Positions 8,287 to 15,233 of a stretch of DNA of 16,572 bases are shown here, in pieces. Made by a program: the position numbers and the translations under genes. Positions within the stretch are counted from its first letter, which is position 1. Each line of letters starts with the position of its first letter. The stretch lies in the NCBI GenBank assembly GCA_016208665.1, contig JACQXT010000066.1, positions 1 through 16,572 of the forward strand. Reading direction: 5' to 3'. The notes beneath the pieces were generated by a model, which was given only the letters and a program-made list of their open reading frames with translations, searched no databases and had not been told where the DNA came from. The DNA is from Chitinivibrionia bacterium (GTDB taxonomy: Bacteria > Krumholzibacteriota > Krumholzibacteriia > WVZY01).

Positions 8287-8308
8287 CACCCGCACATCCG
8301 TACGGGTG
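8287..8308 (-). repeat. Inverted repeat just upstream of the FHA gene's ribosome-binding site
   Basis: CACCCG and CGGGTG form a perfect 6-bp stem with a 10-base loop, three bases beyond the Shine-Dalgarno site of the FHA gene. In the mRNA it could stack close to the ribosome site and influence initiation, or it could be a dyad operator. Only the symmetry is observed. Confidence 0.35.
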
Positions 8309-8368
8309 TATCGCTATGGGCGGCCCGTTTCCCGGCCTGATCATGGGTAAAAGCCGCAATACGCTTTC

Positions 8369-8385
8369 GGCGCCTTCATTGCGCC
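8369..8385 (-). repeat. Inverted repeat in the presumed FHA-gene leader
   Basis: GGCGC and GCGCC flank a 7-base loop. An overlapping alternative stem, CGCAAT with ATTGCG, can form from neighbouring bases and would be followed by GCTTTTA on the minus strand. The two stems compete, which hints at a structured leader, but the T-run is weak and I do not call a terminator. Confidence 0.25.
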
Positions 8386-8437
8386 GCGGCTCGGAGCGGG
8401 CGGCAAAGGATATTTCACTTGTGTCGTTCCAAAGTCT

Positions 8438-8453
8438 TGCGTAAATTGTGCCA
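8438..8453 (-). promoter_or_regulatory. Possible sigma54-type promoter for the FHA gene
   Basis: The minus strand reads TGGCAC, five bases, then ACGCA. GG and GC are separated by exactly ten bases, the invariant spacing of -24/-12 promoters, and the -24 element is a perfect TGGCAC. The -12 element is weaker (ACGC instead of TTGC). Transcription would start near 8427, giving a leader of about 157 bases. No upstream activator site is evident. Confidence 0.3.
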
Positions 8454-8507
8454 GATTTTCATTCATAAGAAATGTTTTGTGTTTTTCCGGTGCTATAAGC
8501 TATGTTG

Positions 8508-8526
8508 AGTGCCGACTTGGCGCACT
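8508..8526. repeat. Small inverted repeat upstream of the PP2C promoter
   Basis: AGTGC (8508-8512) and GCACT (8522-8526) are symmetric around a short core that itself contains GCC/GGC symmetry. It lies just before the -35 element at 8533, a usual place for a regulator site. The symmetry is seen; binding by any protein is a guess. Confidence 0.25.
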
Positions 8527-8532
8527 TGAGGT

Positions 8533-8560
8533 TTGACAGAGAATACTTTCCTGGTAAAAT
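8533..8560 (+). promoter_or_regulatory. Sigma70-type promoter for the PP2C gene
   Basis: TTGACA (8533-8538) is separated by 16 bases from TAAAAT (8555-8560), six of six and five of six matches to consensus. Transcription would start near 8567, leaving about 50 bases before ATG 8618. The surrounding sequence is AT-rich, unlike the genes. It is the best-looking promoter in the window. Confidence 0.7.
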
Positions 8561-8617
8561 ATACAATTCATGCTGTGCCGCACGGGCTCGACAACGGGTG
8601 AAACAAAGGATTGCATA

Positions 8618-9370
8618 ATGAAATTCAAGGCGGCGTCTTTGAGCCACATTGGTCTGTTTCGTGAAACGAACGAGGATTCATATTGCCATTTTGAGCCGGA
8701 CGATGAAACGCTGCGGCGCGAACGGGGAGCGATGTTCATCGTCGCCGACGGGATGGGGGGACATCAGGGCGGAGAAGTGGCAAGCAGATTGGCCGTGGAG
8801 ATCATACAGGAATACTACTACGCCTCACCGTCGACGGACCCCTTGCAGGTTCTGAAAGATGCATTTCAATCGGCTAATAAGACGATTTTCGACGCATCCC
8901 TCGAGGATGCGGGGCTCTTCGGCATGGGGACGACGTGCACGGCTATGGTACTTGTCGGCGGAAGCGCCTATTTCATGCACATTGGAGACTCGAGGGCGTA
9001 TGTGTGCCGCAACGGCGGCATCGAGCAGCTGACGAGGGACCACACGCTGGTGGAAGATATGGTGCGATCGGGCCTCCTGTCGAGCGAAGATGCTCGGTTT
9101 CATCCCAAGAAAAACGTCATCACGAAATCACTCGGCACCCACGAGGAGGCGGAAACCGATGCGCCGGCGTCGCCGTTCTCCGTCAAGCCCGGCGATGTAT
9201 TCCTGCTGTGCTCGGACGGCTTGACGTCGTTCGTACGCGACCAGGAGATCAAGCTGTTTCTGGAATCGAATGAGCCCGAAGAAGCCGCGAAGCATCTGGT
9301 CGACCGCGCCAACCAGCTCGGGGGACGCGATAACATCACGGTGCAGGTCGTCAAGGTGATTGAGCCGTAA
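8618..9370 (+). CDS. PP2C-family Ser/Thr protein phosphatase
   Basis: I choose ATG 8618, preceded by AAAGGA at about seven bases, which gives MKFKAASLSHIGLFRETNED, the standard start of bacterial PP2C phosphatases. An upstream in-frame ATG at 8570 lies almost on the predicted transcription start. The 250-aa enzyme shows the family motifs in order: RETNED (D20), VADGMGGHQGGEVAS (D44), GMGTTCTAMVL, HIGDSRAYV, TRDHTLVEDMVRSGLLS, KSLGT, LLCSDGL and GGRDNIT. The acidic residues bind the metal ions used to hydrolyse phosphoserine or phosphothreonine. It has no membrane segment. Its usual partner, a Hanks-type kinase, is not in the window; the divergent FHA gene is the nearest likely member of the same pathway. 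Confidence 0.93.
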   Translation: MKFKAASLSHIGLFRETNEDSYCHFEPDDETLRRERGAMFIVADGMGGHQGGEVASRLAVEIIQEYYYASPSTDPLQVLKDAFQSANKTIFDASLEDAGLFGMGTTCTAMVLVGGSAYFMHIGDSRAYVCRNGGIEQLTRDHTLVEDMVRSGLLSSEDARFHPKKNVITKSLGTHEEAETDAPASPFSVKPGDVFLLCSDGLTSFVRDQEIKLFLESNEPEEAAKHLVDRANQLGGRDNITVQVVKVIEP

Positions 9371-9378
9371 GACCCCGC

Positions 9379-9402
9379 CGCAGGGCGCCCGCGCCGCCTG
9401 CG
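9379..9402. terminator. Weak GC-rich hairpin between converging genes
   Basis: CGCAGG (9379-9384) pairs with CCTGCG (9397-9402) between the PP2C stop and the stop of the minus-strand outer-membrane gene. There is no T-run on either side, so it is at best a poor intrinsic terminator. The rest of this 88-base gap holds nothing else I recognise. Confidence 0.25.
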
Positions 9403-9458
9403 CAGCTTCGACCGGCCTCGACCCGCCATGCGCGCCGCCGCTTGATCCGCGCCCGCTC

Positions 9459-10133
9459 CTACAGCCTGAAATTCAAGCCGAAATAGACCTTGTTGCCGCT
9501 GCCGAGGTGGGCCGCCGAGAAGACATCCAGGGCTCCCGAGATCTCGAGGCTCAATCCCGCCCTCAGTTCCACGTCCGTATCCGTATCGGAGATATCGCCC
9601 AGCGGTCCTGCATCGACCGAGACGTGGGCAATGAGAAGATACACTCCTCCGTAGGGCGTCAGCGTATAACCGCTCGAGAGTTCGAGCGGCCGGCTGATAA
9701 TTGCGCCGAAGGGAGCAAGAATCGTCGTTATGTCATGGCCGGAAGTAAATCCCAGGCCGGCGTTCGCGGCCAGATCGAAGGGCATATCGTAATCGGGAGG
9801 AACGATCGAGTATTTGAGATCGACGCCGGCTCCTGCGAACCAGTTATCGTCGATGAGATCGAAAACAAGCTCGAGCCCCATGTCCATGTTTTGCATGACA
9901 TTGAATCGGCCGAAGCCGCTTGCCCGGAAGAGGTCGTCCCCAATGGCGATGTACGGGCCGATGACGGGTTGTTCATCGGTCACGACCGGCGCGCCCGGAT
10001 GCGCGTAAAAGACCTGAGCGCCGGCGTGCGCGGCGGGCAGCGCCAGGATGAGCAGTCCGAGAAGAGCCGGACGGACAATCCCGATACATCCCGATAACCC
10101 AGCCGGCCGATGAATACCTAGTGCACGTTTCAT
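9459..10133 (-). CDS. Predicted outer-membrane beta-barrel protein
   Basis: ATG at 10133 is preceded by AAAGGAG at seven bases. The 224-aa protein begins with a long signal peptide (basic start, hydrophobic core ALLGLLILALPAAHAGA, cleavage near residue 38-40). The mature part alternates hydrophobic and polar residues with many aromatics and glycines, as in small barrels (e.g. FGRFNVMQNMDMGLELVFDL, WFAGAGVDLKYSIV, TLTPYGGVYLLIAHVSV). It ends in VYFGLNFRL, a beta-strand-like terminus close to the usual aromatic-ending barrel signature, although the last residue is Leu. I cannot assign a family; it could be a structural porin-like protein. It shows that the host has an outer membrane. It converges with the PP2C gene and diverges from the gene at 10303. 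Confidence 0.72.
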   Translation of the reverse strand: MKRALGIHRPAGLSGCIGIVRPALLGLLILALPAAHAGAQVFYAHPGAPVVTDEQPVIGPYIAIGDDLFRASGFGRFNVMQNMDMGLELVFDLIDDNWFAGAGVDLKYSIVPPDYDMPFDLAANAGLGFTSGHDITTILAPFGAIISRPLELSSGYTLTPYGGVYLLIAHVSVDAGPLGDISDTDTDVELRAGLSLEISGALDVFSAAHLGSGNKVYFGLNFRL

Positions 10134-10150
10134 TTCCAGCTCCTTTCAGT

Positions 10151-10174
10151 GTATTGCGCCTGGTATTGCGCTTG
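10151..10174 (-). repeat. Two tandem 12-base repeats in the leader of the outer-membrane gene
   Basis: GTATTGCGCCTG and GTATTGCGCTTG lie head to tail and differ by one base. They sit between the candidate promoter and the ribosome site of the outer-membrane gene. They may be a paired regulator site or a chance duplication. Confidence 0.4.
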
Positions 10175-10195
10175 CGGCTGCAGGCGCAGTCCGGC

Positions 10196-10226
10196 AATAT
10201 ATATCAGCATGATACAACTGACTCAA
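10196..10226 (-). promoter_or_regulatory. Candidate promoter for the outer-membrane gene
   Basis: On the minus strand TTGAGT (10226-10221) is followed by TATATA at 17 bases or TATATT at 19 bases (10201-10196). The match is moderate. It lies about 65-90 bases before the start codon and in an AT-rich pocket of an otherwise GC-rich area. Confidence 0.35.
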
Positions 10227-10302
10227 GGGGAAATTCCGCGTATTCGCCCCGCTCGGCCATCCCATTCTTGACATTTCGCATCCGGATGCGGCCAAGGGAA
10301 TC

Positions 10303-10968
10303 GTGTTCAAGAAGTTTCCCGCGGAGGAGCAGGGGGTCAAGGGTCGGGTGCTGTTGTATGGAGAGCAGAAAAAGAACGGGGACGGCGGCATCATCTATTT
10401 CAAGAAGTTGGGTGACGCCGTATACCCTGCGTGGCACTGGCACCTCAAGGGGTTCGTCCCGGAGAGCATCTATGCGGAGGAGATCAACGAGGACGGATTG
10501 TGGGATATTCGGGTGACGGCCGGGAAGCAGCACACGCTCACCTTCACGCAGGGAACGGATTTCACCTTCGATGCCAAACCGCGCGGAGATCTTCTGGCCT
10601 TGAACGGAACGGTCGATCCTCCGGCGGTTCCCGATCACGATCTCTGGCGGTGCTTCGACGGCGACAGCACGACCACGTGGGAAACCATCCTCGGCGAACA
10701 GAACAAGGTGGTGCTGGATCTCGTCGCGCCGTTCGGAGTGGCCGAGGACGTGCTTATCGTCGAGACGGCGGAAGATAACCAGCCGAAAGAAGTCGAGGCG
10801 TACGCGGGCGACCGGAAAATCGATACGTTCAAGTTGAAGGATAAGGCCGGCAAACAGATTCTTCGGCTCTCCCCATCGATAAAGGGAGCGAAGAACGTGC
10901 GGCTTGTCTTCAAGTCGAGCCACGGCAAGAGCGATCGGGTGGCGATCGCCGAACTGGGCCTCAAATAG
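10303..10968 (+). CDS. Unassigned protein with discoidin-like C-terminal half; start uncertain, possibly 5'-truncated
   Basis: The annotated start is GTG 10303 (221 aa), but it has only a poor AAGGGA site three bases away. The same frame is open back to 10222 and reads like protein before the GTG (HPILDISHPDAAKGIV), with no ATG, GTG or TTG and no signal peptide. The N-terminal half (VLLYGEQKKNGDGGIIYFKK, AWHWHLKGFVPESIYAEEIN, GLWDIRVTAGKQHTLTF) suggests a beta-sandwich protein. The C-terminal half has LWRCFDGDSTTTWET, a pattern of F5/8 type C (discoidin-like) carbohydrate-binding domains, and ends with VRLVFKSSHGKSDRVAIAEL. Such proteins are normally exported, so a lost signal peptide is likely. 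Its stop overlaps the stop of the converging HD-GYP gene by eight bases. Function unknown. Confidence 0.6.
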   Translation: MFKKFPAEEQGVKGRVLLYGEQKKNGDGGIIYFKKLGDAVYPAWHWHLKGFVPESIYAEEINEDGLWDIRVTAGKQHTLTFTQGTDFTFDAKPRGDLLALNGTVDPPAVPDHDLWRCFDGDSTTTWETILGEQNKVVLDLVAPFGVAEDVLIVETAEDNQPKEVEAYAGDRKIDTFKLKDKAGKQILRLSPSIKGAKNVRLVFKSSHGKSDRVAIAELGLK

Positions 10969-12505
10969 AATACTGAGCCTCGGATTCCTGTTGTTCCGGC
11001 GAGATCTCTTGCAGCACTTCGAGAAACGCGCTCACGATGCGCGGATCGAGCTTGATGCCGGATACGCGTTTCAATTCCTTGACGGCCTCTTCCTTTGACC
11101 GGCCCTTCCGGTACGGACGGTCGGATGTAATTGCATCGAACGTGTCCGCGACGGCGACGATTCTGGACATGAGCGGTATGTCGTCGCCCGCGATCCCGTC
11201 CGGATATCCCGACCCGTCGAGAGCCTCATGGTGGTGCAGTATGAGGGGCACGATCGGGTGCATCTCCCCAAGCGATTGAATCATCGAAACGCCGAGCTGC
11301 GGGTGTTTTCGGACGAGCTCCATTTCTTCCTCCGTCAATTTCCCCGGACGAAGGAGAAGCTTGTCGGGCAGGGCGATCTTGCCGATGTCGTGCAGGACCG
11401 CGCCCAGGTACAGTTGGTGTTTTTCCTGCGAGCTCAGTTTGAGCTTCTCGGCGATCAGCAGAGAGAACCGGCTTACGCGCGTCGAGTGGCCGCTCGTATA
11501 CTTGTCCTTGGCCTGCATTGTTCTGATCAGCGTCTCAATCGTGTTGTAATAGAGACTTCTCAGGTTCTGGAAGAGCTTCGCATTCTCCACCGTGATCGCG
11601 ACTTTGGATGCCATAGCCGTGAACAACGTCAGTTCGTCCGTTGAATAGGGCCGCAGAGAATCATTCGTGTCGAGGTAGATGAACCCGAGCGCCTTATCCC
11701 GGCTGATCATGGGCGCGCACATCGAGCCGGTGATCCGCTCTCCCGCGCCGGCGTCTCCGTCCCGGGCATACTCGGTTATCAGGGCCGTGTTCGCGAGCAT
11801 GGATTCATGCCGCTGCAGAGTACGGCCGAGCACCGTTTCGCTGATGACGATTTCAGTGTCCTTCCTGCATTCGCCGGAGGCCTTGCGGATCTGCAGGAGA
11901 GGCGCGCCGGTGTCGGAGCCGGTGAGGAATACATAGCCCCGCAACGACGGGATGACCTCCATGAGCAAGGAGAGAAAACCTTCCAGCAGCTTGTTGAGAT
12001 CCTCGAATTCCTGCAGGACCTCGTCCACACGGTAGAGATGCTGCAGCGCGGAGAGCGAATTCGAGAAATCGAAACGGGACGTTGCGTGAATGTGTTCGAC
12101 GGCCTCGATCTCCTGCGTGGATTGCGTCACCCGCAGCGTCTTTTCGAGGTATGCCGGTTTGTCGATCGACACCGACAGGTGCAAGGGAGCGTCGTGCTCG
12201 TAAATCGAGGACGGCGCCGCTTCCACGCTCAGAGCGATGTTTGCGACGGCGAGCTCGTCGCCCGGACCGAGTTTCTCCTTTTCGATTCTTCGTCCGTTGA
12301 GAAACGTTCCGTTCGTGCTCTTGAGATCCTTGAGGTAATACTGGCCGCTCTCGCTGACGATTTCCGCATGGAATCGCGAAATGGCGGCGCTTTCGATACA
12401 GAGCTTATTGTCGGCGTCCCTGCCTATAGTGAGCGGGAGCTGCTCCATTTCGAGCGCTATGATTTCCCCTTTTCGAGGGCCTGATGTAATCTGCAGGTGT
12501 AGCAT
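10961..12505 (-). CDS. FHA-GAF-HD-GYP protein, predicted cyclic-di-GMP phosphodiesterase
   Basis: The 514-aa cytoplasmic protein has three domains. Residues 1-95 are an FHA domain with complete binding motif (G28-R29, S43-R44-x-H46, S63-T-N65-G66-T67, N70-G71). Residues about 155-312 are a GAF sensor domain, linked by the helix VENAKLFQNLRSLYYNTIET. Residues about 325-500 are an HD-GYP domain: H340-x-x-R, H372-D373-I-G-K376, H401-P, H424-H425-H426-E427, D430-G-S-G-Y-P435, and D454. All metal ligands expected for cyclic-di-GMP hydrolysis are present. The FHA suggests that a phosphothreonine partner controls the enzyme, and GAF suggests a small-ligand or redox signal. The start ATG at 12505 has no Shine-Dalgarno site; it may be leaderless. 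The gene converges on the discoidin-like gene with an eight-base overlap. Confidence 0.93.
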   Translation of the reverse strand: MLHLQITSGPRKGEIIALEMEQLPLTIGRDADNKLCIESAAISRFHAEIVSESGQYYLKDLKSTNGTFLNGRRIEKEKLGPGDELAVANIALSVEAAPSSIYEHDAPLHLSVSIDKPAYLEKTLRVTQSTQEIEAVEHIHATSRFDFSNSLSALQHLYRVDEVLQEFEDLNKLLEGFLSLLMEVIPSLRGYVFLTGSDTGAPLLQIRKASGECRKDTEIVISETVLGRTLQRHESMLANTALITEYARDGDAGAGERITGSMCAPMISRDKALGFIYLDTNDSLRPYSTDELTLFTAMASKVAITVENAKLFQNLRSLYYNTIETLIRTMQAKDKYTSGHSTRVSRFSLLIAEKLKLSSQEKHQLYLGAVLHDIGKIALPDKLLLRPGKLTEEEMELVRKHPQLGVSMIQSLGEMHPIVPLILHHHEALDGSGYPDGIAGDDIPLMSRIVAVADTFDAITSDRPYRKGRSKEEAVKELKRVSGIKLDPRIVSAFLEVLQEISPEQQESEAQYSI

Positions 12506-12519
12506 GCGTAAAAAATGGA

Positions 12520-12549
12520 ACTATAGTTATATAGGTTATAGAAATTGAA
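12520..12549 (-). promoter_or_regulatory. Candidate promoter for the HD-GYP gene, giving a very short leader
   Basis: On the minus strand TTCAAT (12549-12544) and TATAGT (12525-12520) are 18 bases apart. The -10 matches five of six. The start point would fall near 12513, only a few bases before ATG 12505, which agrees with the missing ribosome site. The -35 is poor. Confidence 0.35.
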
Positions 12550-12790
12550 CCAGTTAGCCATATGCAAGAATCGAGCACGTATGCGCGAAAACTAAAAAAC
12601 TGACTAAAAGCAAGGAAATAATAAAGACAAAAGCTTGTTTTGCAGTCTGTTATGCCATATAGTAATTATTATTATATAGATGCCACATCGGCTGTTTCAG
12701 GACATTTGAGTAAAGGCAGCTGAGAGAGAGGTCTCTAAGATCTATAGTGGCAAGGGGTTTACCAATTCTTGGCAGGCGCCGAATTCTTGC

Positions 12791-12820
12791 TTGACAGTAC
12801 AATATCTGGTGTGGAATATT
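12791..12820 (+). promoter_or_regulatory. Candidate nrdJ promoter
   Basis: A perfect TTGACA (12791-12796) lies 17-18 bases from GAATAT/AATATT (12814-12820). The -10 is weak, which is common for regulated promoters. Transcription would start near 12827, about 120 bases before ATG 12949. The first NrdR-like box fills the spacer. Confidence 0.5.
12797..12812 (+). promoter_or_regulatory. NrdR-box-like operator 1
   Basis: GTACAATATCTGGTGT matches the published NrdR consensus acaCwAtATaTwGtgt at 12 of 16 positions by my count. It lies in the -35/-10 spacer, where the repressor would block RNA polymerase. NrdR represses ribonucleotide reductase genes when dATP/ATP signals sufficient dNTP supply. 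Confidence 0.6.
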
Positions 12821-12828
12821 CACTCTCA

Positions 12829-12844
12829 CCCCAAAATGTAGTAT
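12829..12844 (+). promoter_or_regulatory. NrdR-box-like operator 2
   Basis: CCCCAAAATGTAGTAT matches the same consensus at 11 of 16 positions by my count. It begins 32 bases after operator 1, leaving a 16-base gap. Paired NrdR boxes typically have a 15-16 base gap, about three helical turns centre to centre, so the pair is more convincing than either site alone. Confidence 0.55.
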
Positions 12845-12948
12845 CTTGAGTATGAAAGGCGGCTCGGCTTGATTAAGGGTGCAAAAAGAAGCGTCAGGGT
12901 CGTATTTCGAAACGGAATTTAATCGAAGGACCGGCTAAAGGAGAGGGG

Positions 12949-15195
12949 ATGGATACCTATACAAGCGCCGCGCACGCGGTCCTCAGCGAGAATGCCCGAA
13001 AGGTCCTGGAGAAACGCTACCTCAGGAAGGATATCAACGGGCGCGTCATCGAGACGCCGGATGAGATGTTCAGGCGCGTCGCAAGAAACATCTCCGGCGC
13101 CGAGCTTCTCTACAATAACGACGAGAACGCCAGGAAGCGGTGGGAGGACGAGTTTTATGCCGTCATGACCAGCCTCGAATTCCTCCCCAACTCGCCGACG
13201 CTGATGAACGCCGGCGGGGATTTGCAGCAGCTGTCCGCGTGTTTCGTCCTGCCGGTCGATGATTCCATGGATTCGATTTTCGAAGCGATCAAGCATACCG
13301 CCCTCATACACAAGAGCGGCGGCGGAACGGGATTTTCGTTCTCCCGCATCCGGCCGAAAAACGATGTCGTCAAGAGCACCAAGGGCATCTCCAGCGGCCC
13401 CATCTCGTTCATGACGGTATTCGACGCCGCTACGGAAACGGTGAAACAAGGGGGCACGCGGCGGGGGGCCAACATGGCCATCCTGCGCGTCGATCATCCC
13501 GATATTCTCGATTTCATCGCCGCCAAGAAGAACAACGATCGCCTCAATAATTTCAACCTCTCCGTGGCGGTGACGGCGGATTTCATGGAAGCGGTGCTCG
13601 AGGACGGCGACTACGAACTCATCAATCCGCACACGCGGAGCGTGGTCGACAAGCTCTCCGCGAAAAAGGTGTTCGAGATGATCGTGGAAGGCGCATGGAG
13701 AAACGGCGAACCGGGCGTCGTATTCATCGACCGGATCAACCGCGATAATCCGACGCCGCTCGTCGGCGACATAGAGAGCACCAATCCCTGCGGCGAGCAG
13801 CCGCTCCTGCCGTACGAATCGTGCAACCTCGGATCCCTCAACCTCGCCAAAGTGGTGAAGGTCGAAAACGGCAAGAGCAAGATCGATTTCGAGGCGCTTT
13901 CGCGCATCGTGGCGCTGTCTGTCCGCTTCCTCGACGACGTGATCGACATGAACCGCTACCCGCTTCCCAGAATCGAGGAAATGACGAAGGCGAACCGCAA
14001 GATCGGTCTGGGAGTCATGGGATTCGCCGATCTGCTGGTGAAGCTCGAGATTCCATACGACAGCGACGAAGCCGTGCAGGTGTCCGAAGAAGTGATGGGA
14101 TTCATCAACAAGGAGAGCAAACGGGTGTCCCGGGAACTGGCGCGGGAGCGGGGAGCCTTCCCGAATTTCAACGGCAGCACCTACGATATGGCGGGCGAGG
14201 CGCCGATCAGAAACGCCACGACGACGACCATAGCGCCCACCGGAACGATCAGCATCATCGCGGGAGCTTCGAGCGGCATCGAACCCTACTTCGCCATCGC
14301 CTATATCAGAAACGTCATGGACAACAACGAGCTGCCCGAGGTGAACGGCTTGTTCAAGGAATATGCGCTGCAGGACGGATTCTACAGCGACGAGCTCATG
14401 AAGAAAATCGCCGAATCGGGGACGCTGCAGGACGTGGCGCAGGTGCCCGATAGATACCGGACGGTGTTCAGAACGTCCCACGACATCTCCCCGGAAGCGC
14501 ACTTGATGATCCAGGCGGCGTTCCAAAAGTACACCGATAACGCCGTTTCGAAAACCGTCAACTTCTCCAACGGCGCCACCCAGGAGGCCGTCGAAAAAGT
14601 GTATCTGCTCGCTCACGAACTGGGATGCAAAGGCGTCACCATCTACCGCGACGGATCGCGGGACGCGCAAGTCCTGAACATAGGAAAAGTCAACAGGGCG
14701 GACGAGCAGCGCCCGCTCAAACCGCGCTCGAGGCCCGAGACCGTACACGGTTCCACGCGCAAGCTGGGAACGGGGTGCGGCAACCTGTACATCACGATCA
14801 ACGAGGATGATGAGGGGCTGTTCGAACTCTTCGCCCAGATCGGCAAGGCGGGCGGATGCGCCGCTTCGCAGACGGAAGCAATCGGGCGCCTCATCTCACT
14901 CGCGCTCAGGGCCGGCATCGAACCGGAATCCATCGTGAAGCAGCTCAGAGGCGTGCGCTGCCCGTCGCCCGCATGGGACAACGGGGTTATGGTGCTCTCC
15001 TGCGCCGACGCGATCAGCAAGGCGTTCGAGCGCTACTTGCAGGGCAAGAAGCAGTACAGCCAGCAGGCGCTGCATTCCGCGCAGGAATCGCGCGTCAACT
15101 ATCTCGCGGGCCAATGCCCGGAATGCGGCAACGCGCTCATCTATGAGAGCGGGTGCCTTCTCTGCCGCATGTGCGGGTATTCGAAGTGCGGGTAA
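12949..15195 (+). CDS. nrdJ: Class II adenosylcobalamin-dependent ribonucleotide reductase
   Basis: ATG 12949 follows AAGGAG at good spacing. The 748-aa enzyme makes deoxyribonucleotides from ribonucleotides with a thiyl radical generated by adenosylcobalamin, and needs no oxygen. The active site is visible: C98 in LSACFVLP and C292 in ESCNLGSLNL as the redox pair, thiyl C281 in N279-P-C281-G-E283, then phosphate-binding APTGTIS. The spacing of C281 and C292 (11 residues) agrees with the Thermotoga-type enzyme. After the barrel come a TSCPD domain (about 630-705: LGTGCGNLYITINEDDEGLF ... AGGCAASQTEAIGRL) and a cysteine-rich tail C723-x2-C726, C736, C739-x2-C742, C747 that should bind zinc and re-reduce the active site. 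Length is normal for the compact NrdJ type. It stands alone behind two NrdR-like boxes. Confidence 0.97.
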   Translation: MDTYTSAAHAVLSENARKVLEKRYLRKDINGRVIETPDEMFRRVARNISGAELLYNNDENARKRWEDEFYAVMTSLEFLPNSPTLMNAGGDLQQLSACFVLPVDDSMDSIFEAIKHTALIHKSGGGTGFSFSRIRPKNDVVKSTKGISSGPISFMTVFDAATETVKQGGTRRGANMAILRVDHPDILDFIAAKKNNDRLNNFNLSVAVTADFMEAVLEDGDYELINPHTRSVVDKLSAKKVFEMIVEGAWRNGEPGVVFIDRINRDNPTPLVGDIESTNPCGEQPLLPYESCNLGSLNLAKVVKVENGKSKIDFEALSRIVALSVRFLDDVIDMNRYPLPRIEEMTKANRKIGLGVMGFADLLVKLEIPYDSDEAVQVSEEVMGFINKESKRVSRELARERGAFPNFNGSTYDMAGEAPIRNATTTTIAPTGTISIIAGASSGIEPYFAIAYIRNVMDNNELPEVNGLFKEYALQDGFYSDELMKKIAESGTLQDVAQVPDRYRTVFRTSHDISPEAHLMIQAAFQKYTDNAVSKTVNFSNGATQEAVEKVYLLAHELGCKGVTIYRDGSRDAQVLNIGKVNRADEQRPLKPRSRPETVHGSTRKLGTGCGNLYITINEDDEGLFELFAQIGKAGGCAASQTEAIGRLISLALRAGIEPESIVKQLRGVRCPSPAWDNGVMVLSCADAISKAFERYLQGKKQYSQQALHSAQESRVNYLAGQCPECGNALIYESGCLLCRMCGYSKCG

Positions 15196-15233
15196 TCCCC
15201 GCCGATTCGCGGGACAATCCACGAGAAGAAGAA

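Larger units (their letters stand above)
12506..12948. other. AT-rich intergenic region between HD-GYP and nrdJ
   Basis: This 443-base gap holds no ORF with a ribosome site and no tRNA that I can fold. The left half (to about 12700) is strikingly AT-rich, with an imperfect palindromic run of A/T around 12658-12680 and a possible extra plus-strand promoter (TTGTTT at 12635, 17 bases, TATAGT at 12658). Around 12721-12735 there is a short AGAGA/TCTCT symmetry. The right half carries the nrdJ promoter and two NrdR-like boxes. The remainder I cannot explain. Confidence 0.6.

Noticed and set aside
10268..10296. TTGACA before the discoidin-like gene as a promoter
   Set aside because: There is no -10-like sequence at 15-19 bases, and the hexamer lies inside what looks like coding sequence.
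12680..12800. Possible cobalamin riboswitch before the B12-dependent reductase
   Set aside because: I found no convincing B12 box or the expected multi-stem layout; the short GCCAC-like text is not enough.
12919..14748. 609-codon open frame on the minus strand opposite nrdJ
   Set aside because: A shadow of the nrdJ frame; no ribosome site and no recognisable domain.
15196..15216. CCCGC/GCGGG hairpin after nrdJ as a terminator
   Set aside because: The stem is short and no T-run follows it on the plus strand.
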